DNA of 64,000 nucleotides from Saprospiraceae bacterium (GTDB taxonomy: Bacteria > Bacteroidota > Bacteroidia > Chitinophagales > Saprospiraceae): positions 62,001 to 126,000 of the forward strand of contig JADJLQ010000002.1 in NCBI GenBank assembly GCA_016709995.1, in the 5' to 3' direction. The position numbers were made by a program, and so were the translations under genes. The notes under the pieces were generated by a model. The model did no database searches. It saw only the letters and a program-made list of their open reading frames with translations, and was not told where the DNA came from. How positions within the stretch are numbered: the stretch's first letter is position 1; every line of letters starts with the position of its first letter. Of this stretch, positions 1-9,524 are shown piece after piece.

Positions 1-1103
1 ACTGGAATGTCAAGCAGGGGCCTCATCGCTATCCCTATACTTCTGAAGAAAAATAAAATAATAGCTATCACCAAACCAAGGGATAATAAAAGCGTCTCTT
101 TTACTTCCGCGATAGATTTTTTAATAAACTTGGTACTATCTGCAGCAATACCTATCTTAAAGTCATCAGGTACATCCTTTTTGATTTGTTCTACTCTGCG
201 ATAAAACTCATCCGAAATATTGACATAATTACTGCCCGGCTGCGGAATGACTGCCATAGCTATCATGGGTACATTGCTCTCTCTAAAGCCCGTCTCTTCA
301 TTTTCCGGACCCAGAACAGCTTCTGCCACATCTCTTAATCTTAATATGTTTGACTCTGTGGTTTTGATGATTACGTTGTTAAACTCTTCTTCCGTATTCA
401 GTCGGCCGAAGGTGCGAATACTCAATTCGATTGCATCTCCAGACACTTTTCCGCTGGGTATTTCCACACTTTCACGTTGCAATGCCATTTGGATGTCTTT
501 GGCAGTAACCCCAAATGCATTCATTTTATCAGGGTTCAACCATATCCGCATGGCATATGTTTTTTCACCCCAAATCTGGACACTACTCACCCCAGGTATG
601 GTCTGAAGTCGTTCTACCAAAATGTTATTGGCAAACTCGGTGAGCTCCAGCTGATTTCTGTTTCGACTCTGAATCGTCATACTTAATATAGGGTCGCTAC
701 TGGCATCTGCTTTAGAGATCACAGGAGGAGTTTCCAGATCCGGAGGAAGGCTTCTGGCAGCTTGAGATACTTTATCTCTGACATCATTGGCCGCCTCTTC
801 CATATTGACTCCAAGTTCAAATTCAACATTGATGCTGGAACTACTTTGCGAACTACTGGAAGTGACATTGCGAATACCAGGTACACTATTGATCGCTTTT
901 TCTAAGGGCTCAGTGATCTGGGATTCAATGATATCTGCATTGGCTCCTGGGTAAGAGGCGCGTACACTGATCAATGGCGGGTCGATCGCAGGATATTCTC
1001 TGACTCCTAAAAATTTAAACCCTATAATCCCAAATAATAAAATGATCAGATTAAGCACAATGGCAAAAACCGGTCTTCGTAAGCTAATCTCTGATATATT
1101 CAT
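1..1103 (-). CDS. RND efflux transporter permease subunit (partial, 3' end outside window)
   Basis: Inner-membrane proton-driven pump of the AcrB/MdtB type (HAE1 RND family). Translating the minus strand from the ATG at 1103 gives MNISEISLRRPVFAIVLNLI followed by a first membrane helix and the periplasmic porter domain (SVRASYPGANADIIESQI, then DKVSQAARSLP and LNPDKMNAFGVT). About 367 residues are visible of a usual ~1030, and the frame stays open to base 1. The fusion protein lies 50 bp upstream on the same strand, so the two form an operon. Drug, metal or lipid specificity cannot be read from this part. No TolC-like gene is visible; it may lie beyond the left edge. Confidence 0.9.
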   Translation of the reverse strand, partial: MNISEISLRRPVFAIVLNLIILLFGIIGFKFLGVREYPAIDPPLISVRASYPGANADIIESQITEPLEKAINSVPGIRNVTSSSSQSSSSINVEFELGVNMEEAANDVRDKVSQAARSLPPDLETPPVISKADASSDPILSMTIQSRNRNQLELTEFANNILVERLQTIPGVSSVQIWGEKTYAMRIWLNPDKMNAFGVTAKDIQMALQRESVEIPSGKVSGDAIELSIRTFGRLNTEEEFNNVIIKTTESNILRLRDVAEAVLGPENEETGFRESNVPMIAMAVIPQPGSNYVNISDEFYRRVEQIKKDVPDDFKIGIAADSTKFIKKSIAEVKETLLLSLGLVIAIILFFFRSIGIAMRPLLDIP

Positions 1104-1153
1104 GGTTTACTAAGTAATAACGATTTTAATTATTTGAGCTAACCATAGCAGTT

Positions 1154-2203
1154 TTATTCGACAACGTTAACGATGATTTTGCTTCCGGGACGGATGGCCA
1201 TCAGCCCTGAAGTAACTACGGTATCACCGATTTGAAGCCCAGAGAGTATCTCCACCCTGGAAGAGTCTCTGTATCCTGTCACCACAGTAGCAAAGACAGC
1301 CGTTCCGTTTTTGTTCAATATAACTTTCCTATCTCTTGCTTCCGGGATAATGGCTTGAGCTGGCACCATTATCGTGGGCTCCTGAGACCCTACCCCAAAA
1401 TTGACATATATAAAACTACCTGGTGTCAAATATTGATCAGGTTTGATGACCTGGGCGCGCAATTTTTGTTGTCGGGTATCATTGGTCAACGTATTTTCAA
1501 AAGCGGTAATCTTTGCAAGATAGGTTCGATCGGAAGTCTCCGTATTAAAGTGGACGGTATGGCCTACTTTGAGGTCCTGGGCATATTTTTCCAATACGTT
1601 AAATTCTATTTTAAGTGAACTGATCTGCGCCAGATTGGCCAATACATTTTGTGGAGTGATATATGCGCCTAAACTTACATTTCGAAGTCCGATTTTTCCT
1701 GCATAAGGTGCTCTGATTTCAGTTTTGCCTAGACTGACACTATTGAGGTCCAGGTCAGCTTTGATATTGCTGACTTGCAAGGTCGCCAGATCGTACTCCT
1801 GTTGGCTGGTACCATTGAGGGCTAAAAGTTCTTTTTGTCTACCCTCGCTGGCTTCGGCTATTTTGAGTTGAACTTCGAGTTTGGAGCGTTGGGCTTTGAG
1901 ATCTCCATCGTATAATTTAAATAAGAGAGCCCCTTTAGAAACGGAATTGCCTTCTTTAAAATAGATGCCGATGATGCGACCAGAGATCTCTGATTGCAGA
2001 TTAGTATTTTCTTCTGCCAGGATGCTCCCAGGAGCCTGAATCTCTCTGTTAAGCACATATCCTTTGGCTATGATAGCACTATAACTGGGACCGGCAGTAG
2101 CTGGTTTGGGCACGGCCATTACTTCAGCAGGCTGAGGTTTTTTACACTGAGACAATCCAGATAATAATATGGCAACAAGTAAGAATGCGTGATGTATTTT
2201 CAT
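1154..2203 (-). CDS. RND efflux periplasmic adaptor lipoprotein (HlyD/AcrA family)
   Basis: Membrane fusion protein linking the RND pump to an outer-membrane channel. The start at 2203 (MKIHHAF) is preferred over an ATG three codons upstream because it gives a compact lipoprotein signal with lipobox LSQC (Cys20). After a linker come the biotinyl-lipoyl half (SEISGRIIGIYFKEGNSVSKG), a short alpha-hairpin, the second lipoyl half (KTEIRAPYAGKIGLRNVSLG) and beta-barrel/MP domains ending VTSGLMAIRPGSKI. About 349 residues is normal for the family. It is the first gene of the pair with the permease. A TAnnTTTG-like box (2212-2219, minus) sits only 8 bases before this ATG, which would give an almost leaderless mRNA; this is uncertain. 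Confidence 0.9.
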   Translation of the reverse strand: MKIHHAFLLVAILLSGLSQCKKPQPAEVMAVPKPATAGPSYSAIIAKGYVLNREIQAPGSILAEENTNLQSEISGRIIGIYFKEGNSVSKGALLFKLYDGDLKAQRSKLEVQLKIAEASEGRQKELLALNGTSQQEYDLATLQVSNIKADLDLNSVSLGKTEIRAPYAGKIGLRNVSLGAYITPQNVLANLAQISSLKIEFNVLEKYAQDLKVGHTVHFNTETSDRTYLAKITAFENTLTNDTRQQKLRAQVIKPDQYLTPGSFIYVNFGVGSQEPTIMVPAQAIIPEARDRKVILNKNGTAVFATVVTGYRDSSRVEILSGLQIGDTVVTSGLMAIRPGSKIIVNVVE

Positions 2204-2368
2204 GAATTGCACAAATTTAAAGCCATATGCTCACAAAATCATATGATTCAGAAAGATACTATGTATAAAGTGGTTTTATTAGACCGATCGGAAGGATATT
2301 TATACAGATGAGTATTAATCTTTATTCCTTAACAAATCCTAAAGAAATACCTTAGACTTGAAAAGGAA

Positions 2369-4867
2369 TTAATTTCGTACACCACCTCCTCCATTTCCCA
2401 TATCGCCGCCACCTTCACCTTGCTTAAGATCATCATTCTTAACTCCACGTTTTTTGGGTTGAGCATTAAAATTCATCTTGCCCCACTGATAGCTAAAGCT
2501 TACACCAAACGAGGCAAATGGAATTTTAAAGTTAGAGACTTGTTTAAAATTGTCGCCTTCAATTTCTGATTTGAAGGCTCTATATTTGGTAAAAGGAGTG
2601 GTCGTACTGAAGCCTAATGTCCCCTTTTTCTTTAAAATCTCCTTTTTTAACCCCATAGAATACATAGAAAATGATGGAGTCGTGCCCTGAAGTGATCGAC
2701 GAGGGGAGTTGAAGATGCCAAACAGGTCAGCTTTCAACCCATTTTTCTTAAAATCAAAAGATGACATCAGGAAAGCATTGTATTGAACTCCTGTGCTAAA
2801 ATTGGTTTTGGTAAGATCACTGACAGTATTGTAAGAACCGACATTGACATTACCTCTTAAAGTCCATTTTTTAGAAAGATTGACGGAACTAAAAGCATTG
2901 AATCCATATGAATAGTTGTCTCCAGCGTTTTTATAGGTAGCGATCGAGGATCCGTTATTTTGGATTTCTGTCAAATTTTCAATAATGTCGTTAGTATGTT
3001 TGGCATAAAAAGCAAGGTTGACCATAGACCCTTTCAAAAAGGTGGTTAGTGCCAATTCTACCTGGTCGGTCAATTCGGGGTTGAGGGTCGGATTGCCTAC
3101 GGTGATATTGCGGGTATCCTGAGCATTCTGGAAGGGATTGATATAAAACAAACTGGGTCGTTGAATTCTTTTTGAGTAACCCAGCTTGATCGTTCGGAAC
3201 TTAGGTAGTTGTTTTGATATCGATATATTGGGCAGTACATTGGCATAGTCATTGGAAAAGGGATCTCCAGCACCCTGGGTATATTTGCCGTTGATGACGG
3301 TATTTTCAAGGCGTGCACCTGCCAGCAAGCTAACCGTCTTGCTGAGGCCTACATTAAATGAAGCGTAGCCTGCTGTGACATCCTGGCTGTATTTGAAGAG
3401 GCTGAGACGGCCGGCGTCTGCGATATATTCATTGAGGTCAGGATTAAAATTAAAATAATTAAGGTCGCTATTGATATGCCTGATGACAGTCTTACCACCT
3501 ATTTCCATTTTAGCTTTGGCAGAAAAGGGGTGCGTATAATCTACCTGGAATGTATATTCATTATTGATACCATCATTATTGCTTTTCTGATTAAAATTAT
3601 AATAAGGACTGTTTTCAGTGATGAATAGATTGTCCGTAATACTTTTGTTATTGCTCCATTGGAAAGCAAACCCCAATTCCTGATCTTTTTTCTTAAAGGT
3701 CCTTTTAAAATCAGTATTCCAGTCAAACCCACCCCGACCATTATTGGCTGTATTTATTCTATCGTAATTGAAGTTTTGGCTTTGAACCTGATCAGCTATG
3801 GATACTGCTGTGGTTGAATTTTGATCCATCGTAAACCCATTGGCCCTGAACGTACTGGAGATTGAATTGAAAGCATTAAAATCATAGTCAGCATTCATAT
3901 TGCCAAAATAACCTAGCCGGGATGTCTTATTGGTACCTGCTTCGTCCGTAGTCACAGACAGACCATTGACATAGTTAATTCTCTGAAGCGTATTGGTGCC
4001 GCTGCCAGGCCAGCCCCAAAATGATCCACCGCCACCTGCCAGACCAAAACGGCCTTTACGCACGCCCAGGTTGAGGAAAGTATTATTTTGCCTGGTACCT
4101 ATAGCAGAGTTGATGCTGCCGCTGGTCCCCTGGGCATTCTTCTTTTTAGTAATGATATTGATGATACCACCAGTACCCTCGCCATCATATTTGGCAGATG
4201 GGTTGGTGATTACTTCCACACTTTTTATTTGATCTGCAGGGATCATCTTCAAGGCATCAGCCACATTGGATGAAAACATTCCGCTGGGCTTGCCATTGAT
4301 CAATATTCTGATGCTCTGGCTACCACGAAGGCTGACATTACCATCCAGGTCTACGGAAAGCATAGGTACTTTTTGCAAGACATCCACCGCGCTGCCCCCA
4401 GCAGAACTGGCATCTTTCTCCGCATTATAGACGAGTTTGTCTATTCTGTTTTCTACCAGGCTGGCCTGATCTTCTACGGTGACCTCACTCAAGGCTACCC
4501 CCTCTGGAGCAAGCATGACTGTACCGATATTGGCATCAGGCCGTTTTGGGGTGAGTTCGATATTAGTGATCGTTTTGGTATTATAGCCGAGGAAAGATAT
4601 GATCACGGTATATTTTCCTGCTGATACATTTTCCAGTTTAAAACTTCCTTTCTCATCAGTCAAGGTACCATTGATGTCTTTTGTATTGCCGGTCCTACGA
4701 AGTGCTATGGTTGCAAACTCTACCACCTCCCGGGTAGTGCTGTCTATGATAGAACCAGTGATTTTGCCAGTGATGGCAGGGCTGGCTGCACCGCCTGCAC
4801 CTGGAAATTGGGCTTTAATAGTAAAAGTTAGGAGTAAAAGTAAAAGAGAGAGAGAGAAAGGACGCAT
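2369..4867 (-). CDS. Outer-membrane beta-barrel receptor with carboxypeptidase-like and plug domains
   Basis: TonB-receptor-like outer-membrane protein of the Bacteroidota OMP_b-brl_3 type. In order: a signal peptide (MRPFSLSLLLLLLTFTIKAQ), a CarboxypepD_reg-like domain (about 34-115, GKITGSIIDSTTREVVEFAT), a plug domain (about 145-245, with DVLQKVPMLSVDLDG and INGKPSG), then a long barrel, and a Gly/Asn-rich C-terminal tail (GGGDMGNGGGG). 832 residues is typical. Such proteins are usually annotated as TonB-dependent, but ligands are rarely known. It lies 165 bp upstream of the efflux adaptor on the same strand; whether they share a transcript is unclear. The Gly-rich tail is low-complexity and probably flexible. 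Confidence 0.88.
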   Translation of the reverse strand: MRPFSLSLLLLLLTFTIKAQFPGAGGAASPAITGKITGSIIDSTTREVVEFATIALRRTGNTKDINGTLTDEKGSFKLENVSAGKYTVIISFLGYNTKTITNIELTPKRPDANIGTVMLAPEGVALSEVTVEDQASLVENRIDKLVYNAEKDASSAGGSAVDVLQKVPMLSVDLDGNVSLRGSQSIRILINGKPSGMFSSNVADALKMIPADQIKSVEVITNPSAKYDGEGTGGIINIITKKKNAQGTSGSINSAIGTRQNNTFLNLGVRKGRFGLAGGGGSFWGWPGSGTNTLQRINYVNGLSVTTDEAGTNKTSRLGYFGNMNADYDFNAFNSISSTFRANGFTMDQNSTTAVSIADQVQSQNFNYDRINTANNGRGGFDWNTDFKRTFKKKDQELGFAFQWSNNKSITDNLFITENSPYYNFNQKSNNDGINNEYTFQVDYTHPFSAKAKMEIGGKTVIRHINSDLNYFNFNPDLNEYIADAGRLSLFKYSQDVTAGYASFNVGLSKTVSLLAGARLENTVINGKYTQGAGDPFSNDYANVLPNISISKQLPKFRTIKLGYSKRIQRPSLFYINPFQNAQDTRNITVGNPTLNPELTDQVELALTTFLKGSMVNLAFYAKHTNDIIENLTEIQNNGSSIATYKNAGDNYSYGFNAFSSVNLSKKWTLRGNVNVGSYNTVSDLTKTNFSTGVQYNAFLMSSFDFKKNGLKADLFGIFNSPRRSLQGTTPSFSMYSMGLKKEILKKKGTLGFSTTTPFTKYRAFKSEIEGDNFKQVSNFKIPFASFGVSFSYQWGKMNFNAQPKKRGVKNDDLKQGEGGGDMGNGGGGVRN

Positions 4868-5084
4868 AGCTGTTGAATTTCTTAATAATAAGGCGCAAAA
4901 TTGCGCTAAATCCTGATAGAAAGCGCAGATACTATACTATGCGTCAGTAATAGTAGATAAAACAGGACTATTTTTCGATAGAATCAGCCAATCTTACGCC
5001 GAAAGTGCTATTTGTTAAAATTTTACAAATATCTTTTTTAGATAATATGTTTGTTTCTAACATTCTTATTATTGTATTACAAGA

Positions 5085-5534
5085 TCAGTCAAGTACCATT
5101 TTGAGATGGGGTATACCATCCTCCAGATAATAACTTCCTATGTCTTTAAATCCAAGAGCATTATAAAATACTGTCAAGTACCCCTGTGCCCCTATTTTGA
5201 TCGGATGTTTTCCAAAAAGGTTCCGCACTCTTTCAATTGATTCCTTCATTAATTTTTTACCTAAACCGATTTGTCTAAAATCCGGATGTGTCACTACCCT
5301 TCCTATCGAGAGGTAGCCTGCATAAGGCATGTTTAAACCAAACAACCTCGTATAAGCTACGATCTGACCCACTTCATTTTTAAATATAAGGTGATAAGCC
5401 GCTTGATCATACCCATCGGCGTCTATATAGAGGCAATGCTGCTCAATACCAAAGACCAGGTGCCTCAGTTTTAGGATTTCGTATAGATCAGCAGGAGAGA
5501 GCTGATCAAATGGCAGGCAGGAGATGACATACAT
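5085..5534 (-). CDS. GNAT family N-acetyltransferase, ElaA-like
   Basis: Acetyl-CoA-dependent N-acyltransferase of unknown substrate. The N-terminus (LYEILKLRHLVFGIEQHC, then YIDADGYDQAAYHL) is the ElaA signature, and the acetyl-CoA pyrophosphate loop is RQIGLGKKLM, following GRVVTHPDF. 149 residues matches ElaA proteins (about 150). It is transcribed divergently from porZ with 57 bp between start codons, so the two promoters share that gap. No regulatory site is obvious there. Confidence 0.85.
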   Translation of the reverse strand: MYVISCLPFDQLSPADLYEILKLRHLVFGIEQHCLYIDADGYDQAAYHLIFKNEVGQIVAYTRLFGLNMPYAGYLSIGRVVTHPDFRQIGLGKKLMKESIERVRNLFGKHPIKIGAQGYLTVFYNALGFKDIGSYYLEDGIPHLKMVLD

Positions 5535-5591
5535 ATATATATGGTATAAATAATAAGCTAATATCGTAAAGAGTTAGATGAATTATACGTT

Positions 5592-7967
5592 ATGGAGGTA
5601 TCTCAATCAATTCTAGGCTATTTTTGCCCTTTCAATCAATATCATTTGACCTTATTTCGTATTCTGATATTCATATTTATCCTTCCCATTCAGGTATGGA
5701 CACAATCTGATCAACGGATCGGCCAATGGAAGAGTTATATGTCCCATGCTACCGGCAATTTTGTGACCCAGAGTACTGATGATATATTCTTTGGTACCAA
5801 CGGAGGATTGGTTATCATCAACAAATCAAATGAAGAAGTCAGGTTTGTGACCAAAGTGGCGGGATTGAGCGATAATAGTATTCAGGCATTGGCCTGGGAC
5901 GAAAAGCACCATCATCTGCTGATAGCTTACCAAAACAGCAATATAGACCTTTATGATCCGACCACCGGCGAAGTGATAAACCTCCCGGATATATTGAGAA
6001 ATACCCGCATTCTGGGGGACAGATTTATATATAGAATGCATGTCCCTGTAAATGGAGAGATGGCTTACCTGGCATGCGGATTTGGCATCGTCGAGCTTAA
6101 TCTCACAAAGTTGGAATTTGGGTTTACAGCATTTACCGGCGTACCTGTCAATGAAGTGACTTTGTACCAGGACAAAATATATGCAGCTACCGAAAGTGGT
6201 GTGTATTTTATAGCAAATGATAAAACCCGGTTTAATATGAGTGATTTTGGTCAATGGTCACAAGCCCTGTCTTTGGGATCCCGTTCATACCAGGCCATTC
6301 AAACATTTAATGATCTCCTCTATCTTGGATCCGGATCAAAACTCCTCAGTTGGAACGGCTTAGACGAAGCCAAATTATTGGTGGAGCAGGGTGGCCATAC
6401 TATTCAATATCTCAGCGGTACCTCCAATCTGCTGCTGGTGGGCAGTAGCTGTAAGGGTGATTGCGATGGGACTTTATTGATGGTAGACCGACAAAAAAAT
6501 ATAAGCTCCCTATCCACTTCCTGTGTACCCAGACCTCTTTATGGTATCGTGGACGAACAAAGTAGAGGCTGGTTTGCGGACAGATTCCAGGCTTTCCGAT
6601 CAAACAATAAAATCAATGAGGGCTGTAGTTTTAAATATTTTAATACTCCTCTAAGTCCTTATTCTACCGATATAGCCTTGTATCAGGACAAGGTATATGT
6701 AGCTGCAGGGGGCATAGATGCATCCTATGGTTATTTATTCCGGGGAGATGGCTTTTTTTCATTGATAGATGGTATCTGGAGATATTATAACCGCGGCAAT
6801 AATAAGGACATCCAAAAAGCTGACCTCATAGATCTTTACAAAATGGCCATAGACCCGGTAGATGGTACCTTATATATTGGAACCTATTGGGGTGGTCTCA
6901 TGCAATGTAATATGGATGATCCGGATAAGCCAGTGATCAAAATATTTGATAAAAGCAACAGCAGTCTTCAAGGTACTGTTGGGGATGCAGCCAGAACAAG
7001 GATCGGCGGGCTCACATATGATCGCCAGGGAAATCTTTGGATGTCAAACTACCTGGCAGAAAGGCCTATATCTGTCATGAAAAAAGATGGCTCCTGGAAA
7101 AGTTTTTCGACTCCTTCCAATACCAACTTGCTGGCATGTAGTGCAGACTCAGTGGGATACTTATGGTTTTCGTCTATTGGCCAGGGGTTAGTCGTATATG
7201 ATCCGGGTACGGATGTGGATGCTACCTCGGACGACCGGTACAAAATATTTACCAGCAGCAACAGCGTACTGGAGACCAATATCATCAATACTATAGCCAC
7301 TGACCTGGATGGCAGTGTCTGGGTCGGAACCAATAAGGGCGTATTTGTATTCGAATGCGGAGAATCCATATTTGAAGCAGCCTGTACCGGTTCAAAACGC
7401 GTCATAGTACAGCAGGACCTCGGTGGCAGCCTTTTGGGTAGTGAGGATGTGCAATGTATAGCAATCGATGGTGCCAATAGAAAATGGTTTGGCACACGCC
7501 ATGGGATCCTCGTGTTATCAGCATCAGGTGATCAACTGGTGCATCAATACACGATAGATAATAGTCCACTATTTGATGATCTGATCACTGTACTCCGATA
7601 CCAACCCTTAACAGGCGAAATGTTTATAGGTACCGGCAATGGGATACAGTCTATCCGCACAGAAGCTACTGCAGGGGGACGATCCAATCAAAATGGGGAT
7701 ATCTATGCATTTCCCAACCCGGTGAGACCAGAGTACCAGGGTCCTGTCTCTGTACAAGGTCTTCGAAGAAACTCCAATGTGAAAATCACCGATTTTGGAG
7801 GGCACCTGGTCAATCAAGGAAAGTCTAATGGAGGCCTTTATGTCTGGGATGGCTTAGACCTATCTGGCCGCAAAGTCGCCAGTGGCATCTATACCGTATG
7901 GATCAGTGCAGGGGATGGTCTGGAGCAGCCGGATACCAAAGTCATTAAAATAGCTTTCGTGAGGTGA
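5592..7967 (+). CDS. porZ: Type IX secretion system PorZ-like protein (two beta-propellers, C-terminal sorting-type domain)
   Basis: Cell-surface component of the type IX secretion system; in Porphyromonas PorZ helps deliver anionic LPS to the attachment complex. The protein has a signal segment (hydrophobic 20-38, ending QVWTQ), a PorZ-style N-terminal propeller beginning QWKSYMSHATGNFVTQ with SGV/NGG-type blades, further propeller repeats (LWMSNYLAE, VWVGTNKGVFVF, KWFGTRHGILVL) and a C-terminal Ig-like domain (YAFPNPVRPEYQG to GIYTVWIS) resembling a type A sorting domain. 791 residues fits PorZ (about 770-800). It is a single gene, with no other por/gld gene in the window. Generic annotation would be two-component regulator propeller protein, but no kinase part is present. 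Confidence 0.82.
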   Translation: MEVSQSILGYFCPFNQYHLTLFRILIFIFILPIQVWTQSDQRIGQWKSYMSHATGNFVTQSTDDIFFGTNGGLVIINKSNEEVRFVTKVAGLSDNSIQALAWDEKHHHLLIAYQNSNIDLYDPTTGEVINLPDILRNTRILGDRFIYRMHVPVNGEMAYLACGFGIVELNLTKLEFGFTAFTGVPVNEVTLYQDKIYAATESGVYFIANDKTRFNMSDFGQWSQALSLGSRSYQAIQTFNDLLYLGSGSKLLSWNGLDEAKLLVEQGGHTIQYLSGTSNLLLVGSSCKGDCDGTLLMVDRQKNISSLSTSCVPRPLYGIVDEQSRGWFADRFQAFRSNNKINEGCSFKYFNTPLSPYSTDIALYQDKVYVAAGGIDASYGYLFRGDGFFSLIDGIWRYYNRGNNKDIQKADLIDLYKMAIDPVDGTLYIGTYWGGLMQCNMDDPDKPVIKIFDKSNSSLQGTVGDAARTRIGGLTYDRQGNLWMSNYLAERPISVMKKDGSWKSFSTPSNTNLLACSADSVGYLWFSSIGQGLVVYDPGTDVDATSDDRYKIFTSSNSVLETNIINTIATDLDGSVWVGTNKGVFVFECGESIFEAACTGSKRVIVQQDLGGSLLGSEDVQCIAIDGANRKWFGTRHGILVLSASGDQLVHQYTIDNSPLFDDLITVLRYQPLTGEMFIGTGNGIQSIRTEATAGGRSNQNGDIYAFPNPVRPEYQGPVSVQGLRRNSNVKITDFGGHLVNQGKSNGGLYVWDGLDLSGRKVASGIYTVWISAGDGLEQPDTKVIKIAFVR

Positions 7968-7993
7968 AGTAGGTTGGAATTTGATGATGGAGA

Positions 7994-8109
7994 GTCGGAG
8001 TAAAACTCCTTCAAAACAGAGTACGCTACAGAATGTCGGAGTAAAACTCCTCCGAAACAGGGTGAAACGGGGCAACAAGTGCTAGGTCGGAGTATAACTC
8101 CTCCAAAGC
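7994..8109. repeat. Three direct copies of a 24-bp hairpin-prone motif
   Basis: Copies lie at 7994-8017, 8035-8058 and 8086-8109. All begin GTCGGAGTAAAACTCC or a one-base variant and end near CCGAAAC. Each contains GGAGT...ACTCC, able to fold into a small stem. Start-to-start spacing is 41 and 51 bp, so this is not a CRISPR array. A fourth full copy is at 29938-29961 and partial matches occur near 50762 and 53042, so the motif is dispersed in intergenic DNA. Confidence 0.75.
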
Positions 8110-8543
8110 GGGTACTCTCCAAAACGGGAGGTCATAGCGTCTCAGGGGAAAAGAAGACAGTTTTTGAAACCTTATTCCAATACTGGACTTTATTGGAGAC
8201 CTATGCTCATTATAAACCTTCGGTTAATCATACTTTTCTGGCTGGCGTTGATATCATGCATTACTCCATAGTGGATAAACAGGCCATTCCTGCCAATCCC
8301 AATATTGATATAAATTACCAATAGGCCATTGAGCGGACAAATTGGTTGGACTATAAGATTTGATAAATGAGCTGAGATAATCTTGATGATTGAATTATTT
8401 GGTCTGAAGGAACTGTCCCTTTTTTATCCTATCAATCGGTTTAAGCCGCTGCATTTTCGGCTAAACCTTTATTTTTTAAAATATAAACTTTGTCATATCC
8501 AGATGGCTGTCCCTATATTGTCAGAGAATTAAAACGATCAACT
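8110..8543. other. Intergenic stretch without a convincing gene
   Basis: After the repeats there is an 81-codon open frame (8079-8324, plus) that starts inside repeat DNA and has no recognisable domain. A second frame has a short lipoprotein-like start at 8203 (MLIINLRLIILFWLALISC) that stops after two more residues. Together they could be the decayed start of a lipoprotein gene, but nothing supports function. No clear promoter was found for the oxidoreductase downstream. Confidence 0.4.
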
Positions 8544-9524
8544 ATGTCTATATCCTGGGGGATCATCGGAGCCGGTGATGTATGTGAAATAAAAAGCGGA
8601 CCCGCCTTCAACCTCATAGAAGGATCTCAGCTAACTGCAGTGATGAGAAGAGATGGTGCAATGGCACGGGACTATGCGCAAAGGCATGGCGTGCCCAAGT
8701 GGTATGATGATGCCAACGCCCTGATCAATGATCCGGATATCACTGCGGTCTATATCGCGACACCACCAGATTCGCATGAGGAGTATACCCTTAAAGTAGC
8801 GGCAGCAGGCAAGCCAGTGTATGTCGAAAAGCCGATGGCCATGTCTTATGACCAATGCATCAATATGGTCAATGCTTGTGCTCATGCAGGTGTCCCTTTA
8901 TATGTCGCTTATTATCGTCGGGCCCTGGCCAATTTTTTGGCTATTAAACGCTGGCTTGAAGAGGGTACTATAGGTGATGTCCGATTTGTGGAAATTCAGC
9001 TACATAAATCTATTAAGCAGGATCTGAGTTTTAAAAATAAGGGAATCGATCATTGGCGGACCGATCCAGTGAGATCAGGCGGAGGGTACTTTAATGACCT
9101 GGCCAGCCATCAACTGGATATTATGGACATGTTATTTGGTCCTATCGTGCACGCGAGGGCATATCATCTCAATCAAGCAGGTGTATACGCAGCAGATGAT
9201 ATCGTATTGGGTCAGTTTCAGTTTGAGGGTGGTATGCCCGGGCAAGGATCCTGGTGTTTTACCACGAGCCCTGCTGCAGAAAAAGAAGTCACGACCATCT
9301 ATGGGAGCAAAGGCACTATTTCTTTTCCCTACTTTGGTGATTCTTCAGTGACGATCCATCTTGATGATCAAGCACCGGTAAGACATACTTTTGAAGTTCC
9401 AAAAAACATCCAATATTCATTGATACAGACTATAGTCGATGACCTCCGGGGGAGGGGCACCTGTCCCAGTACCGGAGAGTCCGCTGCGAGGACTAACAGA
9501 GTCATGGATTGGATGATATCGTAA
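8544..9524 (+). CDS. Gfo/Idh/MocA family NAD(P)-dependent oxidoreductase
   Basis: Sugar or cyclitol dehydrogenase-like enzyme. The ATG at 8544 (MSISWGIIGAGDVCE) is chosen because the dinucleotide-binding GxGxxx loop normally lies within the first 15 residues; the upstream in-frame start would add 18 unrelated residues. The conserved EKPMA motif, where the Lys is catalytic, follows the Rossmann fold, and the C-terminal sheet domain begins near HWRTDPVRSGGGYF. 326 residues is typical. Its 3' end overlaps the lipid kinase by 16 bp, suggesting co-translation. The substrate is unknown. It is distinct from the second family member at 44836-45981. Confidence 0.88.
   Translation: MSISWGIIGAGDVCEIKSGPAFNLIEGSQLTAVMRRDGAMARDYAQRHGVPKWYDDANALINDPDITAVYIATPPDSHEEYTLKVAAAGKPVYVEKPMAMSYDQCINMVNACAHAGVPLYVAYYRRALANFLAIKRWLEEGTIGDVRFVEIQLHKSIKQDLSFKNKGIDHWRTDPVRSGGGYFNDLASHQLDIMDMLFGPIVHARAYHLNQAGVYAADDIVLGQFQFEGGMPGQGSWCFTTSPAAEKEVTTIYGSKGTISFPYFGDSSVTIHLDDQAPVRHTFEVPKNIQYSLIQTIVDDLRGRGTCPSTGESAARTNRVMDWMIS

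Noticed and set aside
2369..4867. SusC-type transporter
   Set aside because: No SusD partner follows, and length and motifs fit the smaller OMP_b-brl_3 receptors.
5592..7967. Hybrid two-component sensor kinase
   Set aside because: Propeller repeats are present, but no transmembrane helix, kinase or HTH domain; the C-terminal sorting-type domain fits PorZ.
7994..8109. CRISPR array
   Set aside because: Only three copies, unequal spacers of about 17 and 27 bp, dispersed copies elsewhere and no cas genes.
8079..8324. 81-residue plus-strand protein
   Set aside because: It begins inside the repeat copies and has no recognisable fold or signal.
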